DNA of 64,000 nucleotides from Sphingopyxis sp. LC81 (lineage in GTDB: Bacteria > Pseudomonadota > Alphaproteobacteria > Sphingomonadales > Sphingomonadaceae): positions 99,501 through 163,500 of the forward strand of contig NZ_JNFD01000035.1 of assembly GCF_000756375.1 (NCBI RefSeq), written 5' to 3'. The position numbers and the translations under genes were made by a program. This document shows, one piece after another, positions 42,808 through 52,106 of this stretch (position 1 is the first letter of the stretch; the number at the start of each line of letters is the position of its first letter). A model generated the notes under the pieces. That model made no database searches and was not told the DNA's origin. It saw only the letters and a program-made list of their open reading frames with translations.

Positions 42808-44133
42808 TCAAGGCGCCGGGATCAGCCGTGCGATGCTGGCGCGTGGAAGCAGCAGCAGCGCCGAGCCGCGCCCCGCCATGCCGCCGGCGATCGCGCGCGC
42901 ATCGTCGCCCGCACCCCAGAAGCTGTCGAAGCGGTTCGCGCCCTTGATCGCGCCGCCGGTGTCCTGGGCGATCCAGAGGCCATTGGGTTCGGCGCGGTCG
43001 AGCGAAAGGACAACGGGGGCGCCGAGCGGCACATATTTGGGATCGGCAGCGACGCTCGCGCGGCCGGTGACCGGAACGCCGAGCGCGCCGAGCGGGCCGG
43101 GGCCGGTCAGCTCGCGGAAAAAGACCCAGCTCGGGTTCTCGTTCATCACCGCCGCGCCGCGCACCGGATCGGCGCGGAGATAATCGAGGATGCCCTGCAT
43201 CGACGCCTGCCCGCGCTGAAGCTCGCCGCGGTCGAGCAAGAGCTTGCCGATGCCGACATAGCCGCGGCCGTTCTGCGTGTCGTAGCCGATGCGCATGATG
43301 CCGCCGCCCGGCAGGCGGAGGCGGCCCGAACCCTGTACCTGCAGGAAGAAGAATTCGGCGGCGTCGGCGGCGTAAGCGATTTCGAGCCCGCGCCCGTCGA
43401 GCGCGCCGCTTTCGATCGCCGCGCGGTCGTAATAGCGCGTGAAATTGCTGCCATCGACGCGCCCGCGAATCTTGCGGCCCTTGAGGTCGTCGGCGAACGC
43501 GCCGAGGTCGACTTCGATCAGGTCGGCGGGGCGGCGATAGATGGGAACGTCATAACCCGGCTGCTTCGTGCGCGAGCCGGCGATTTCGGGTTCGTAATAG
43601 CCGGTGACGAACGCGGTGCCCGCGCCGACCTGCACCGTGCCGAAATAGCGGGTGAAGAAGGCCGAAGCGTCGCTGTCCTTCCAGCTTTTCGCCGCGTTGC
43701 AGCTTTCGGTCCAGTCGGCGCCCTGCGTCAGGCCGCTGGTGTCGGTGCGGCGCTGGACCGAGGGGCAGCTGATGCGGAAGGCGACGAGCGCGGTCGCCGC
43801 CTGTTCGGCGGTCACACCGAGCGTCGCGAAATCGGGGCCCGCGACAACGCCGCTGGCGGCGGCGGTCGTCGCATCGGCCGGGACGGGCGTTGCGGGAAGC
43901 GCCGCGCGCGGGGTCGCGGGAATCGGCTGCGCGGCGGCACCGGCGCCTTCGGAGGGGCGCGGTATATAGGGGCGCGGCGTGCCGGCCTGGCGCGATGGTG
44001 CGGGGGTGGTGATCGCGGGACGGCCGCTATCCGCCTCGGGAATCACCGACGCGCAGCCCGAAAGCAGCGGCAGGGCGGCGAGCAGCGCGAATCCGAAAGT
44101 CCGCGCGCGCGGCGCCCCCACCGCCCGGATCAT
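42808..44133 (-). CDS. mltA: membrane-bound lytic transglycosylase MltA, lipoprotein
   Basis: 441 aa. The signal sequence has a lipobox LLSGC near residues 23-27. A Pro/Ala linker leads to an MltA domain with FFTRYFGTVQVGAGTAFVTG and LDGRGLEIAYAADAAEFFF, then a C-terminal 3D domain with FRFDSFWGAG-like end (KGANRFDSFWGAGDDA). It cleaves peptidoglycan to anhydro-muropeptides at the outer membrane. Last catalytic Asp regions appear intact. Confidence 0.93.
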   Translation of the reverse strand: MIRAVGAPRARTFGFALLAALPLLSGCASVIPEADSGRPAITTPAPSRQAGTPRPYIPRPSEGAGAAAQPIPATPRAALPATPVPADATTAAASGVVAGPDFATLGVTAEQAATALVAFRISCPSVQRRTDTSGLTQGADWTESCNAAKSWKDSDASAFFTRYFGTVQVGAGTAFVTGYYEPEIAGSRTKQPGYDVPIYRRPADLIEVDLGAFADDLKGRKIRGRVDGSNFTRYYDRAAIESGALDGRGLEIAYAADAAEFFFLQVQGSGRLRLPGGGIMRIGYDTQNGRGYVGIGKLLLDRGELQRGQASMQGILDYLRADPVRGAAVMNENPSWVFFRELTGPGPLGALGVPVTGRASVAADPKYVPLGAPVVLSLDRAEPNGLWIAQDTGGAIKGANRFDSFWGAGDDARAIAGGMAGRGSALLLLPRASIARLIPAP

Positions 44134-44137
44134 GCGA

Positions 44138-44800
44138 TCAGGCCGATTCGGCTTCGTCGAGCACCCAATTGGGGTCGTTGCTGCCGATCTGGCGGCGGAA
44201 GGTCCACAAATCGTCGGTCTGCGACGCGTCGCTCATCGACCCGGCGATCAGCTTGCCGTCGGCGTCGCGGGTGACCGCGCTGATATCGGCATGGTAGCGA
44301 ACGGTGACGCGTGCCTCGCCGCGGTTCAGTTCGACCGCGGTGATCTTGGCCGAATCGATTCCCATCAGGCGGTTGTCGAGCGTTTCGCCGCGGCTCTCGC
44401 GCGCGGCGATCGCGTCGGCAAAGGCTTCGTAGCTGTCGTCGTCGCACAGGTCGCGCAGCGTGTCGCGGTCGCCCTTCCAATAGGCTTCGAGGATCATGCG
44501 ATACGCGGCTTCGGCGCCTTCCATGAAGCGGCCCGCGTCGAAATTGCGGTCGGAAGCCAGCAGCTGGCGGAGGCCCGCCTCGGCAGCGGGTTCGTAAACG
44601 AGCCCCGAGGTGTCGGCCGGCGCGGGCGCGGGCGCCTGCGATCCGTCATTCTCGTCGAGCCGGACCGGCGCCGCGGCGGTGCGCTCGCGCGGCAGCACCG
44701 GCTCCTGCTCGTGCCCCGTGCGCTTGCCGAGCACCGAGTAGAGCCGCATGCCGAGGAAGGCGGCAATCATGGCGAGCAGGACGATCGAAAAAGCGGTCAC
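44138..44800 (-). CDS. Tim44/TimA-like domain membrane protein
   Basis: 220 aa from GTG 44800, which has GGA 9 nt upstream; TTG 44806 is in frame but too close to that site. One N-terminal transmembrane helix (about 3-20), a disordered Pro-rich linker, then a Tim44-like domain starting FDAGRFMEGAEAAYRMILEA and ending WTFRRQIGSNDPNWVLDEAE. Bacterial relatives (TimA/TamA-like) are inner-membrane proteins of unclear function. Followed by mltA after 4 nt, suggesting an operon. Confidence 0.85.
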   Translation of the reverse strand: MTAFSIVLLAMIAAFLGMRLYSVLGKRTGHEQEPVLPRERTAAAPVRLDENDGSQAPAPAPADTSGLVYEPAAEAGLRQLLASDRNFDAGRFMEGAEAAYRMILEAYWKGDRDTLRDLCDDDSYEAFADAIAARESRGETLDNRLMGIDSAKITAVELNRGEARVTVRYHADISAVTRDADGKLIAGSMSDASQTDDLWTFRRQIGSNDPNWVLDEAESA

Positions 44801-45052
44801 GGGCAAAAGTCCAATGCGGGCAATAGAAACATAGCGGTTGATACATAGGCGATACGCGCCTCAGTTTCAAATGACCATGACCGCTGCCGCGCGGCGGGTC
44901 AACGATTCCTCCTTAACCATCGCACGGCACAGGGCGCCCATTGTGCTCGCCGCCGGGCGCTGCTAAGCGCCGCGGCAACCGTCCGCCGCGGTTCCGACAC
45001 GGTCCGCGGATGCCGATATTGTTTCCATCTTTTCAGTGAAAGCTTCTTCATC

Positions 45053-45571
45053 ATGGCTGACGAGACCAGCGCCGACATCAACAATCCCGCCCTGCAGCCC
45101 AATGGCGAGGACACGAGCCCGGCGATCGGCCTGATTTCGCAATATGTGAAGGATCTGTCGTTCGAAAATCCGAACGCCCCCGCGGTTTACCAGTGGCAGG
45201 ACGCGCCGCAGGTCGATGTGCAGTTCAACATCGCCGCCGACAGCGTCGGCGACAATCTGTACGAAGTGACGCTGAAGATCGACGTGACGTCGAAGACCGA
45301 TGCGGGCACCAGCTTTGTGATCGACCTGAAGTATGCCGGCCTGTTCGGCGTCCGCAACGTCCCCGACGACCAGCTGCAGCCCTTCTTCCTCGCCGAAGCG
45401 CCGCGCATCCTGTTCCCCTTCGCACGCCGCGTCGTTGCCGATGCCGTGCGCGACGGCGGCTTCGCGCCGCTGCTGCTCGAACCGATCGATTTCCACGGTC
45501 TGTTCATGCAGCAGGTCCAGCAGGTCGAAGCCGAGCAGGCGGGCAACGTCGCGCCGGTCGGCCAGGCTTAA
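45053..45571 (+). CDS. secB: protein-export chaperone SecB
   Basis: 172 aa. SecB signature regions: ISQYVKDLSFENPNAPAVYQ, VTLKIDVTSKTDAGTSFVID and PRILFPFARRVVADAVRDGG. SecB tetramers hold preproteins unfolded and deliver them to SecA. It is transcribed divergently from the Tim44-like gene across about 250 bp, which holds no other gene. murJ follows after 27 nt. Confidence 0.96.
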   Translation: MADETSADINNPALQPNGEDTSPAIGLISQYVKDLSFENPNAPAVYQWQDAPQVDVQFNIAADSVGDNLYEVTLKIDVTSKTDAGTSFVIDLKYAGLFGVRNVPDDQLQPFFLAEAPRILFPFARRVVADAVRDGGFAPLLLEPIDFHGLFMQQVQQVEAEQAGNVAPVGQA

Positions 45572-45598
45572 TTCCCTTCGACGGGGCGGGCTGACGGG

Positions 45599-47176
45599 AT
45601 GACCAGCCTCGTCAAAAGCGTCGGGACGATCGGCGGGCTGACGATGGTCAGCCGCATCTTCGGTTTCGCCCGCGACATGCTGCTCAGCCGTATTCTCGGA
45701 GCGGGCGGCGTCGCCGACGCATGGCAGCTGGCCTTTCAGCTGCCCAACATCTTTCGCCGCCTGTTCGCCGAGGGCGCCTTTGCCGCCGCCTTCGTCCCGC
45801 TCTTCAACGAGCGGATGGCGGCGGACGGCAAGCAGAACGAAGCCCGCGCCTTCGCCGACGCGGTGCTGGCGGTCCTGATCCCGATCCTGATCGTCTTTTC
45901 GGCGTTGCTGCTGATCGTCATGCCATGGATCATGGGGATGTTCGCGAGCGACGCGTTGCGCGCCGACGGCCCAAAATTCGATCTTGCGGTCGCGATGGCG
46001 CGCATCGCCTTTCCCTATCTCGCGCTGATGAGCGTCGCGACACTGTTCGCGGCGATCCTCAACAGCCTGTCGCGCTTTGCCGCCGCCGCCGCGGCGCCGA
46101 TCCTGCTCAACATCTGCCTGATCGCCGCGCTGCTGCTCGGGCTGTTCACCGGCGACGGGGGCGAGGAGGCCAAGGCGGCGACGGGGCTTTATCTGGCCAT
46201 TTCGGTTTCGCTCTCGGGGCTGTTCCAGCTCGCCTGGCTTTATTACTGGATACGGCGGTCGGGTTTCCGGCCGACGCTGCGCCGGCCGCGGCTGACCGCG
46301 CAGGTGCGCGAGATGGGCAGGCTGATCCTGCCCGCGGTGTTCGGCGCCGGGGTCTATCAGATCAGCCGCTTCGTCGACCTGTTCTTCATCGCGATGCTGC
46401 CCGACAAGAGCATCACCTATCTCGCGATGGCCGACCGGCTGAATCAGTTGCCGCTCGGCATCATCGGCATCGCGCTCGGCACCGCGATCCTGCCCGCGCT
46501 ATCGCGCTTTGTCGCGCAGGGCGACAGGGACGGCGCGTTTCGGCTGCAAAGCAATGCGGTCGAGCTCGCGATGTTGCTCACCGTGCCGGCGGCGGTCGCG
46601 CTGTTCGTGGCGGGACGGGCGATCACCAGCGCCTTTTACGTCGGCGGCCAATATAGCGTCGCCGACGGGCTTGCGACGGGCGCCGTCGTCGGCGGGCTCG
46701 TCGTCGGCCTGCCCGCCTATGTGCTGGTCAAGGTATTGGTGCCCAATTTCTTCGCGCGCAAGGATACGCGCACCCCGGTGTGGACCGCGGCGGTATCGTT
46801 GCTCATCAACATCGTGCTCAACCTGCTGCTGATCCCGCAGCTCGGGCTTGTCGGGCTGGCGCTGGCGGGGTCGATCGCGGCGTGGTGCAACGTCGTGATG
46901 CTCTATGCCATCCTGCACCGCAAGGATCTGTTCCGCCTGACCGGGCGGGTCGCCGGGCGGATCGCGCGCATCATCCTCGCCGCCGCGGCGATGGCGGCGG
47001 CGCTCCATTATGCGATCCCGCTCGCCGGCGATGCCTTCATCGGCGGGGTGTTCGAACGCATCGTCGCCCTCATCGCGCTGGTCGCGGCGGGCGCGATCAT
47101 ATTCTTTGGTTGCGCCGTCCTGCTGGGCGTGGTCAACCGCGGCACCATCGGCCAGCTCGGCCGGCGCACACTCTAA
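45599..47176 (+). CDS. murJ: lipid II flippase MurJ
   Basis: 525 aa with about 14 transmembrane helices, the MviN/MurJ fold. The opening SVGTIGGLTMVSRIFGFARD and FRRLFAEGAFAAAFVPLF are family signatures with the Arg residues lining the central cavity. It moves lipid II across the inner membrane for peptidoglycan synthesis. secB-murJ-trpS have gaps of 12-27 nt, so likely one operon. Confidence 0.94.
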   Translation: MTSLVKSVGTIGGLTMVSRIFGFARDMLLSRILGAGGVADAWQLAFQLPNIFRRLFAEGAFAAAFVPLFNERMAADGKQNEARAFADAVLAVLIPILIVFSALLLIVMPWIMGMFASDALRADGPKFDLAVAMARIAFPYLALMSVATLFAAILNSLSRFAAAAAAPILLNICLIAALLLGLFTGDGGEEAKAATGLYLAISVSLSGLFQLAWLYYWIRRSGFRPTLRRPRLTAQVREMGRLILPAVFGAGVYQISRFVDLFFIAMLPDKSITYLAMADRLNQLPLGIIGIALGTAILPALSRFVAQGDRDGAFRLQSNAVELAMLLTVPAAVALFVAGRAITSAFYVGGQYSVADGLATGAVVGGLVVGLPAYVLVKVLVPNFFARKDTRTPVWTAAVSLLINIVLNLLLIPQLGLVGLALAGSIAAWCNVVMLYAILHRKDLFRLTGRVAGRIARIILAAAAMAAALHYAIPLAGDAFIGGVFERIVALIALVAAGAIIFFGCAVLLGVVNRGTIGQLGRRTL

Positions 47177-47188
47177 AAGGACAGAAGA

Positions 47189-48187
47189 ATGCGGACGCTA
47201 TCGGGCATCCAGCCCACCGGAAATTTGCACCTCGGCAATTATCTGGGCGCGATCCGCAACTGGGTGCGGATGCAGGACGAGATGCCGGGCGAGAAGCTCT
47301 ATTTCCTCGCCGACCTCCACGCGATCACCGTCTATAACGACCCCGCCGAGCTGACCGCCAACACGCGCGAGATGGCGGCGGCACTGCTCGCGGCGGGGAT
47401 CGACCCCGCGAAATCGATCCTGTTCAACCAGGCGCGCGTCCCCGCGCACGCCGAGCTCGCGTGGCTCTTGTTCTGCACCGCGCGCATCGGCTGGCTGAAC
47501 CGCATGACGCAGTTCAAGGAAAAGTCGGGCAAGAACCGCGAGGGCGCGAGCGTCGGCCTGTTCGCCTATCCGGTGCTGCAGGCGGCCGACGTGCTGCTCT
47601 ATCAGACGACGCACGTCCCCGTCGGCGACGACCAGAAACAGCATCTCGAACTCGCGCGCGATATCGCGACCAAGTTCAACCTCGACACGGGGACCGAGAC
47701 CTTCACCCTGCCCGAACCGACGATCCCCGCCGCCGCGGCGCGGATCATGAGCCTGCGCGACGGGTCGGCGAAAATGTCGAAATCGGACCCGAGCGATGCG
47801 AGCCGCATCAACCTGGTCGACGATGCCGATACGATCATGGCGAAGATCCGCAAGGCGAAGACCGACGCCGAGCCGCTGCCGTCCGAGGCCGCGGGCCTTG
47901 AGGGTCGCCCCGAGGCGAAGAATCTCGTTTCGATCTATGCCGCGATGGCCGACGAAAGCGTCGATCAGGTACTCGCACGCTTTGCCGGGCAAGGCTTCGG
48001 GGCGTTCAAGCCCGCGCTCGGCGAGGTGCTGGTCGAAACGCTGCGCCCGATCGCGACGCGCCTGAACGAGTTCAAGGCTGATCCCGCCGCGATCGATGCC
48101 GCGCTCGAGGCCGGCGCCGCGCGCGCTTCGGCGCTCGCCAAGCCGACGCTCGACGCGGCCTACGCCGCGCTGGGGCTCTGCCGCTGA
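47189..48187 (+). CDS. trpS: tryptophan--tRNA ligase
   Basis: 332 aa. Class I aminoacyl-tRNA synthetase: HIGH-like [11 protein letters not shown] in [12 protein letters not shown], and KMSKS in [16 protein letters not shown]. It charges tRNA-Trp. AAAGGACAG precedes the ATG. Third gene of the secB-murJ-trpS unit. No leader peptide or T-box was seen. Confidence 0.96.
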   Translation: MRTLSGIQPTGNLHLGNYLGAIRNWVRMQDEMPGEKLYFLADLHAITVYNDPAELTANTREMAAALLAAGIDPAKSILFNQARVPAHAELAWLLFCTARIGWLNRMTQFKEKSGKNREGASVGLFAYPVLQAADVLLYQTTHVPVGDDQKQHLELARDIATKFNLDTGTETFTLPEPTIPAAAARIMSLRDGSAKMSKSDPSDASRINLVDDADTIMAKIRKAKTDAEPLPSEAAGLEGRPEAKNLVSIYAAMADESVDQVLARFAGQGFGAFKPALGEVLVETLRPIATRLNEFKADPAAIDAALEAGAARASALAKPTLDAAYAALGLCR

Positions 48188-48357
48188 CAGCGCGCTGTTT
48201 CGCGGGCGAAATTTCTTGTTTTTGCGGCGCGCGTCCCCATATCGGGACGTGGAACCGCCGTGCGACCAAACGAGTTCAACCAAGGTTAAGTCGCACCGGC
48301 GTAGTCTATGGTACGAGAGCGCGCCTATATGCGCTTCCCGAATACGGAGCCAAGACG

Positions 48358-49059
48358 ATGAGCAAGATGAATCTTAGGCGGCTGGGCCTGGCCGCGATGA
48401 CCGGCGCGGCGCTCGCGCTCGCCGGCTGCGCGACCCCGTTCAAGGCCGATGTCGCGCGCTTCCAGACACAGCTTCCCGCGCCGCAGGGCCAGAGCTTCGT
48501 CGTCGAGGCGAGCAACCCCGCGCTGCAGGGCGGCATCGAATTCGGCCAGTATGCGGGTCTCGTCGCCGGCGAACTGACGCGCTACGGCTATCGCCCCGCG
48601 GCGAATGGCGAACGCGCCGACCTGATCGTCCGCATGGATTATGGCGTCGACAAGGGGCGTGAGCGCGTCGTGTCGAGCCCCGGCTTCGGCGACCCCTGGT
48701 ATGGCGGGTACGGCGGCTATTATGGCCGCGGCTTCTATCGCCCGGTGATCGTCAGCGGCCGTGGCGGGCGCCGCTATGTCTATGGCTATCGCGACCCGTT
48801 CCTGTGGGGCGGTTTCGGCCCGGGATGGGGCGGCTATAACGACGTCAGCAGCTACACCGTCTACACCAGCGGGCTGAACCTCCAGATCAACCGCGCCGCC
48901 GACGGCTCGCGCCTGTTCGAAGGCCATGCCGAAGCGCAGTCGCGCGACAATAATCTGCAGGCGATCGTCCCGAACCTCGTCGAAGCGATGTTCACCGGCT
49001 TCCCCGGCAATTCGGGCGAGCGGGTGCGGATCACGGTGGCGCCGCCCGAAAAGGGCTGA
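48358..49059 (+). CDS. DUF4136 lipoprotein
   Basis: 233 aa. Lipobox ALAGC at residue about 23; a DUF4136 domain then spans most of the protein (SNPALQGGIEFGQYAGLVAG, ADLIVRMDYGVDKG). A central Gly/Tyr-rich loop (GYGGYYGRGF) interrupts it; the end ANRITVAPP-like segment VRITVAPPEKG is typical. Outer-envelope lipoprotein of unknown function. A strong terminator follows. Confidence 0.85.
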   Translation: MSKMNLRRLGLAAMTGAALALAGCATPFKADVARFQTQLPAPQGQSFVVEASNPALQGGIEFGQYAGLVAGELTRYGYRPAANGERADLIVRMDYGVDKGRERVVSSPGFGDPWYGGYGGYYGRGFYRPVIVSGRGGRRYVYGYRDPFLWGGFGPGWGGYNDVSSYTVYTSGLNLQINRAADGSRLFEGHAEAQSRDNNLQAIVPNLVEAMFTGFPGNSGERVRITVAPPEKG

Positions 49060-49077
49060 GCGACCTCAAAGCCAAAC

Positions 49078-49115
49078 AAAAAGGCCCGCCCTCCATCCGG
49101 AAGGCGGGCCTTTTT
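49078..49115 (+). terminator. rho-independent terminator after the DUF4136 gene
   Basis: 13-bp perfect stem AAAAAGGCCCGCC / GGCGGGCCTTTTT with a 12-nt loop, 18 nt after the stop, and a run of T at the end. The A run on the other side makes it usable in both directions. Confidence 0.9.
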
Positions 49116-49170
49116 AATTTCGGGAAAGAGCAACGTCTGGTTTTCGACCGATTGCTGCCTTATCGATCAT

Positions 49171-49244
49171 CGTCACCCCGGACTTGATCCGGGGCCTGCC
49201 TTCTTGAAGGAAAAGGCGAGTCCCGGGTCAAGCCCGGGATGACG
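49171..49244. repeat. palindromic intergenic repeat, family A copy 3
   Basis: 74-nt imperfect palindrome, from CGTCACCCCGGACTTGATC to CGGGATGACG, with centre TTCTTGAAGGAAAAGG. It is the inverted counterpart of the 2123-2197 element. It lies between the convergent DUF4136 and nth genes. Confidence 0.87.
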
Positions 49245-49293
49245 GAAGTGGATGATCGAAAGGCGGCCTCCCACCCCTAAGCCGTCGTTCCCA

Positions 49294-49950
49294 TCACGCC
49301 GCCTTTTTCGCCTTCGGTGCCGGCGTCTTCGGCTTGTAGCGGCAGAGATCGTCGACCGGGCAGCGCCAGCATTCGGGCGTGCGCGCCTTGCAGATATAGC
49401 GGCCGTGGAGGATCAGCCAGTGATGCGCGCCGACACGAAAGGGCGCGGGCGTGTTCTTTTCGAGCTGCTTTTCAACCGCAAGCACCGTCTTGCCGGTTGC
49501 GAGGCCGGTGCGATTGCCGACGCGGAAGATGTGCGTGTCGACCGCGAAGGTCTCGGCGCCGAAGGCGCAATTCATCACGACATTGGCGGTCTTGCGCCCG
49601 ACCCCGGGCAGTTCGACGAGCGTGTCGCGGTCGGCGGGCACCTCGCCGCCGAAATCGCGGACGAGGATTTCGCTGAGTGCGATGACATTCTTCGCCTTGC
49701 CGTTGAACAGCCCGATCGTCTTGATGTGCTGCTTCAGCCCGTCTTCACCGAGGTCGATCATTTGCTGCGGGGTCTTTACCTCCTGAAACAGCTTGCGCGT
49801 CGCCTTGTTCACCCCGACGTCGGTCGCCTGCGCCGACAGCACGACCGCGACGAGCAGCTGATAGGTGTTGCCGAACTCCAGCTCGGTCTCGGGGCTCGGG
49901 TTGAGTTCCGCGAGCCGCCGGTAGAATTCGAAAATATCGGCCTTCTTCAT
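49294..49950 (-). CDS. nth: endonuclease III
   Basis: 218 aa from ATG 49950; the frame opens further upstream but that part overlaps dapB and is not conserved. Helix-hairpin-helix ELPGVGRKTANVV with the catalytic Lys, the Asp in FAVDTHIFRV, and the 4Fe-4S loop C-x6-C-x2-C-x5-C (CKARTPECWRCPVDDLC). It removes oxidised pyrimidines from DNA. Start follows the dapB stop by 4 nt. Confidence 0.96.
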   Translation of the reverse strand: MKKADIFEFYRRLAELNPSPETELEFGNTYQLLVAVVLSAQATDVGVNKATRKLFQEVKTPQQMIDLGEDGLKQHIKTIGLFNGKAKNVIALSEILVRDFGGEVPADRDTLVELPGVGRKTANVVMNCAFGAETFAVDTHIFRVGNRTGLATGKTVLAVEKQLEKNTPAPFRVGAHHWLILHGRYICKARTPECWRCPVDDLCRYKPKTPAPKAKKAA

Positions 49951-49954
49951 CGGA

Positions 49955-50683
49955 TCAGTTAAGCCCGAGCACCTGCGGCATCGTATAGCGATCGGGCTTC
50001 TGCTGGAGCAGCCACAGCGCCGCACGCACCGCGCCGCGCGCGAAGATCATCCGGTTTTCGGCGCGGTGCGACAGGGTAATCATCTCCTCGGGGCCTGCGA
50101 AGATCACGTCATGGTCGCCCGCGACCGTCCCGCCGCGCAGGCTCGCAAAACCGATCTTGCCATGCCCGCGCGCGCCGGTGAGGCCGTCGCGGCCGCGTTC
50201 GGAGCAGGTATCGAGGTTGATCCCGCGCCCTTGCGCCGCCGCCTGCCCCAGCAGCAGCGCGGTGCCGCTCGGCGCGTCGACCTTCATCCGGTGGTGCATC
50301 TCGACCACCTCGATATCCCAGTCGGCGCCGAGCCGCGTCGCGGCCTCGCGCACCAGATGCGCGAGCAGCGTGACGCCGAGCGAGGTGTTGCCGGTCTGAA
50401 GCACCGCGATATCCTTTGCGGCATCGTCGATCAGATAATGATGGCGCTCCTCGAGCCCCGTCGTCCCGATGACGATCGGGGTTTTCGCGGCGACGCAGGC
50501 ATCGAGCGTCGCCTCGAGCGCGGCGGGCGACGAAAAGTCGACAAGCACGTCGGCGTCGCTGGCGAGCCGCAGAACATTGCCGCCCCGGTCGATACCGCAA
50601 CTGCGCTGTCCCGCTTCGGAGATCGCGGCGGCGAGCGCGACGCCCATCCGCCCTTCGCTGCCGATAATGCCGATGCTCACCAT
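49955..50683 (-). CDS. dapB: 4-hydroxy-tetrahydrodipicolinate reductase
   Basis: 242 aa. Nucleotide-binding GIIGSEGRMGVAL, substrate and catalytic segment EMHHRMKVDAPSGTAL with His and Lys, and the C-terminal HRAENRMIFARGAVRAA. Reduces HTPA to tetrahydrodipicolinate in the lysine/diaminopimelate pathway. Probably co-transcribed with nth. A 34-bp-arm palindrome lies just upstream, between dapB and the divergent cobB. Confidence 0.95.
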   Translation of the reverse strand: MVSIGIIGSEGRMGVALAAAISEAGQRSCGIDRGGNVLRLASDADVLVDFSSPAALEATLDACVAAKTPIVIGTTGLEERHHYLIDDAAKDIAVLQTGNTSLGVTLLAHLVREAATRLGADWDIEVVEMHHRMKVDAPSGTALLLGQAAAQGRGINLDTCSERGRDGLTGARGHGKIGFASLRGGTVAGDHDVIFAGPEEMITLSHRAENRMIFARGAVRAALWLLQQKPDRYTMPQVLGLN

Positions 50684-50714
50684 GACTTGTCCCCTAAATT
50701 GCCGCTCCCTTTAG

Positions 50715-50796
50715 CCGCTCGCATTGAGCGAAGTCGAGATGCCCATCGGCATTGCGCCATTTCGATGGGCATCTCGACTTCGCTCGATGCGAGCGG
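50715..50796. repeat. 82-bp palindrome, family E
   Basis: Arms 50715-50748 and 50763-50796 are 34 nt each and pair at 33 positions; the arms begin CCGCTCGCAT/TGAGCGAAGT and end CGATGCGAGCGG. The 14-nt loop is GCATTGCGCCATTT-like. Located between dapB and cobB start codons, i.e. in a divergent promoter region, only 13 nt before the cobB ATG. Confidence 0.85.
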
Positions 50797-50809
50797 ATAG
50801 AGAGGGCGT

Positions 50810-51511
50810 ATGAGTGACATCAACAATATCGTGATCCTGACCGGCGCCGGCGTTTCGGCCGAAAGCGGCATCGACACCTTTCGCGACAGCGGCGGCCTGT
50901 GGGAGCAGCATCGCGTCGAGGATGTCGCGACCCCCGAAGCCTTTGCGCGCGATCCCGACCTTGTCCTGCGCTTTTATGACATGCGGCGCGAGGCGATCCA
51001 GACCAAGGCGCCGAACGCCGCGCATGAAGCGCTCGCGCGGCTCGACGCCGCATGGCCGGGCGAACTGCTCATCGTAACACAAAATGTCGACGACCTCCAC
51101 GAGCGCGCGGGCGCGAAGCGGCTGATCCATATGCATGGCGAGCATCTCAATGCCTGGTGCACCGCATGCGATACGCGGGTGCCGTGGACGGGGCCGTTGC
51201 TCGACCGGCCGGCGTGCAGCGCGTGCGGCATCGTCGGCACCCTGCGTCCCGACATCGTCTGGTTCGGCGAGATGCCGTACCGGATGGAAGATATCTATCA
51301 TGCGCTGAACCGCGCCGACCTGTTCGTGTCGATCGGCACGTCGGGCGCGGTCTATCCCGCCGCGGGCTTCGTGCGCGAGGCGCGCGCGTCGGGCGCGCGG
51401 ACGCTCGAGCTCAATATGGAGCCAAGCCAGGGCAGCTACTGGTTCGACGAGGCGCGGCAGGGTCCCGCGACGCGGCTGGTGCCCGAGTGGGTAGAGGAAA
51501 TTCTGGGCTAG
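50810..51511 (+). CDS. cobB: NAD-dependent protein deacylase (sirtuin)
   Basis: 233 aa. Sirtuin motifs: GAGVSAESGIDTFRD, QNVDDLHERAGAKRLIHMHG with the catalytic His, and zinc Cys pairs CTACD and CSACG. Deacetylates or desuccinylates lysines using NAD+. The name cobB here is that of the sirtuin, unrelated to the B12 genes near the window end. It converges with tadA; the two stops abut as TAGCTA. Confidence 0.94.
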   Translation: MSDINNIVILTGAGVSAESGIDTFRDSGGLWEQHRVEDVATPEAFARDPDLVLRFYDMRREAIQTKAPNAAHEALARLDAAWPGELLIVTQNVDDLHERAGAKRLIHMHGEHLNAWCTACDTRVPWTGPLLDRPACSACGIVGTLRPDIVWFGEMPYRMEDIYHALNRADLFVSIGTSGAVYPAAGFVREARASGARTLELNMEPSQGSYWFDEARQGPATRLVPEWVEEILG

Positions 51512-51967
51512 CTAACGGCGCGAGGCGAAGAAATCGCGAAGGAGCGCGGCCGCCTCCGCGTCGCCGATGCCGTCGTAAAGCTCGGGCCTATGGTGGATCG
51601 TCGGCTGCGCGAAGGTGCGCGGGCCGTGGACGACGGCGCCGCCCTTCGGATCGTCGGCGCCATAATAGAGGCGCGCGATTCGCGCGTGGGCGATCGCGCC
51701 GGCGCACATCGCGCAGGGTTCGAGCGTCACATAAAGGTCGCAGCCGTCGAGCCGCTCGTTGCCGAGCTTGGCGGCCGCGGCGCGAATCGCGACGATTTCG
51801 GCATGCGCGGTCGGGTCATGCGATTCGCGCGGGCGGTTATGGCCTTCGGCGATAATCGCGCCGTCCTTGACGATCACCGCGCCGACGGGCACTTCGCCCC
51901 ATTCCGCGGCAATACGGGCGAGATCGAGCGCGCGGCGCATCGGTTCGGGGAGCGGAAACTGGGCCAT
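51512..51967 (-). CDS. tadA: tRNA-specific adenosine deaminase
   Basis: 151 aa. Zinc cytidine-deaminase-fold motifs HAEIVAIRAA and PCAMCAGAIAHARI. TadA converts A34 to inosine in tRNA-Arg(ACG). Standard length. Divergent from rpmB across 139 bp. Not related to the Tad pilus genes earlier in the window. Confidence 0.94.
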   Translation of the reverse strand: MAQFPLPEPMRRALDLARIAAEWGEVPVGAVIVKDGAIIAEGHNRPRESHDPTAHAEIVAIRAAAAKLGNERLDGCDLYVTLEPCAMCAGAIAHARIARLYYGADDPKGGAVVHGPRTFAQPTIHHRPELYDGIGDAEAAALLRDFFASRR

Positions 51968-52106
51968 AAAAGCGGCCTATGCGCTTGACGAATCTCCTGC
52001 AAGCCGATAAGCGCGCGCCTTTCCCGGCTCACTCCGGTCCTGTACTGCCCATTTTACGGGAAGTGCCCGGACGCCGATCCGAAATTTTTTTGACGAGGAC
52101 GAAACC

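Noticed and set aside
48188..48357. Small RNA or terminator after trpS
   Set aside because: Only weak imperfect stems; nothing distinct enough to call.
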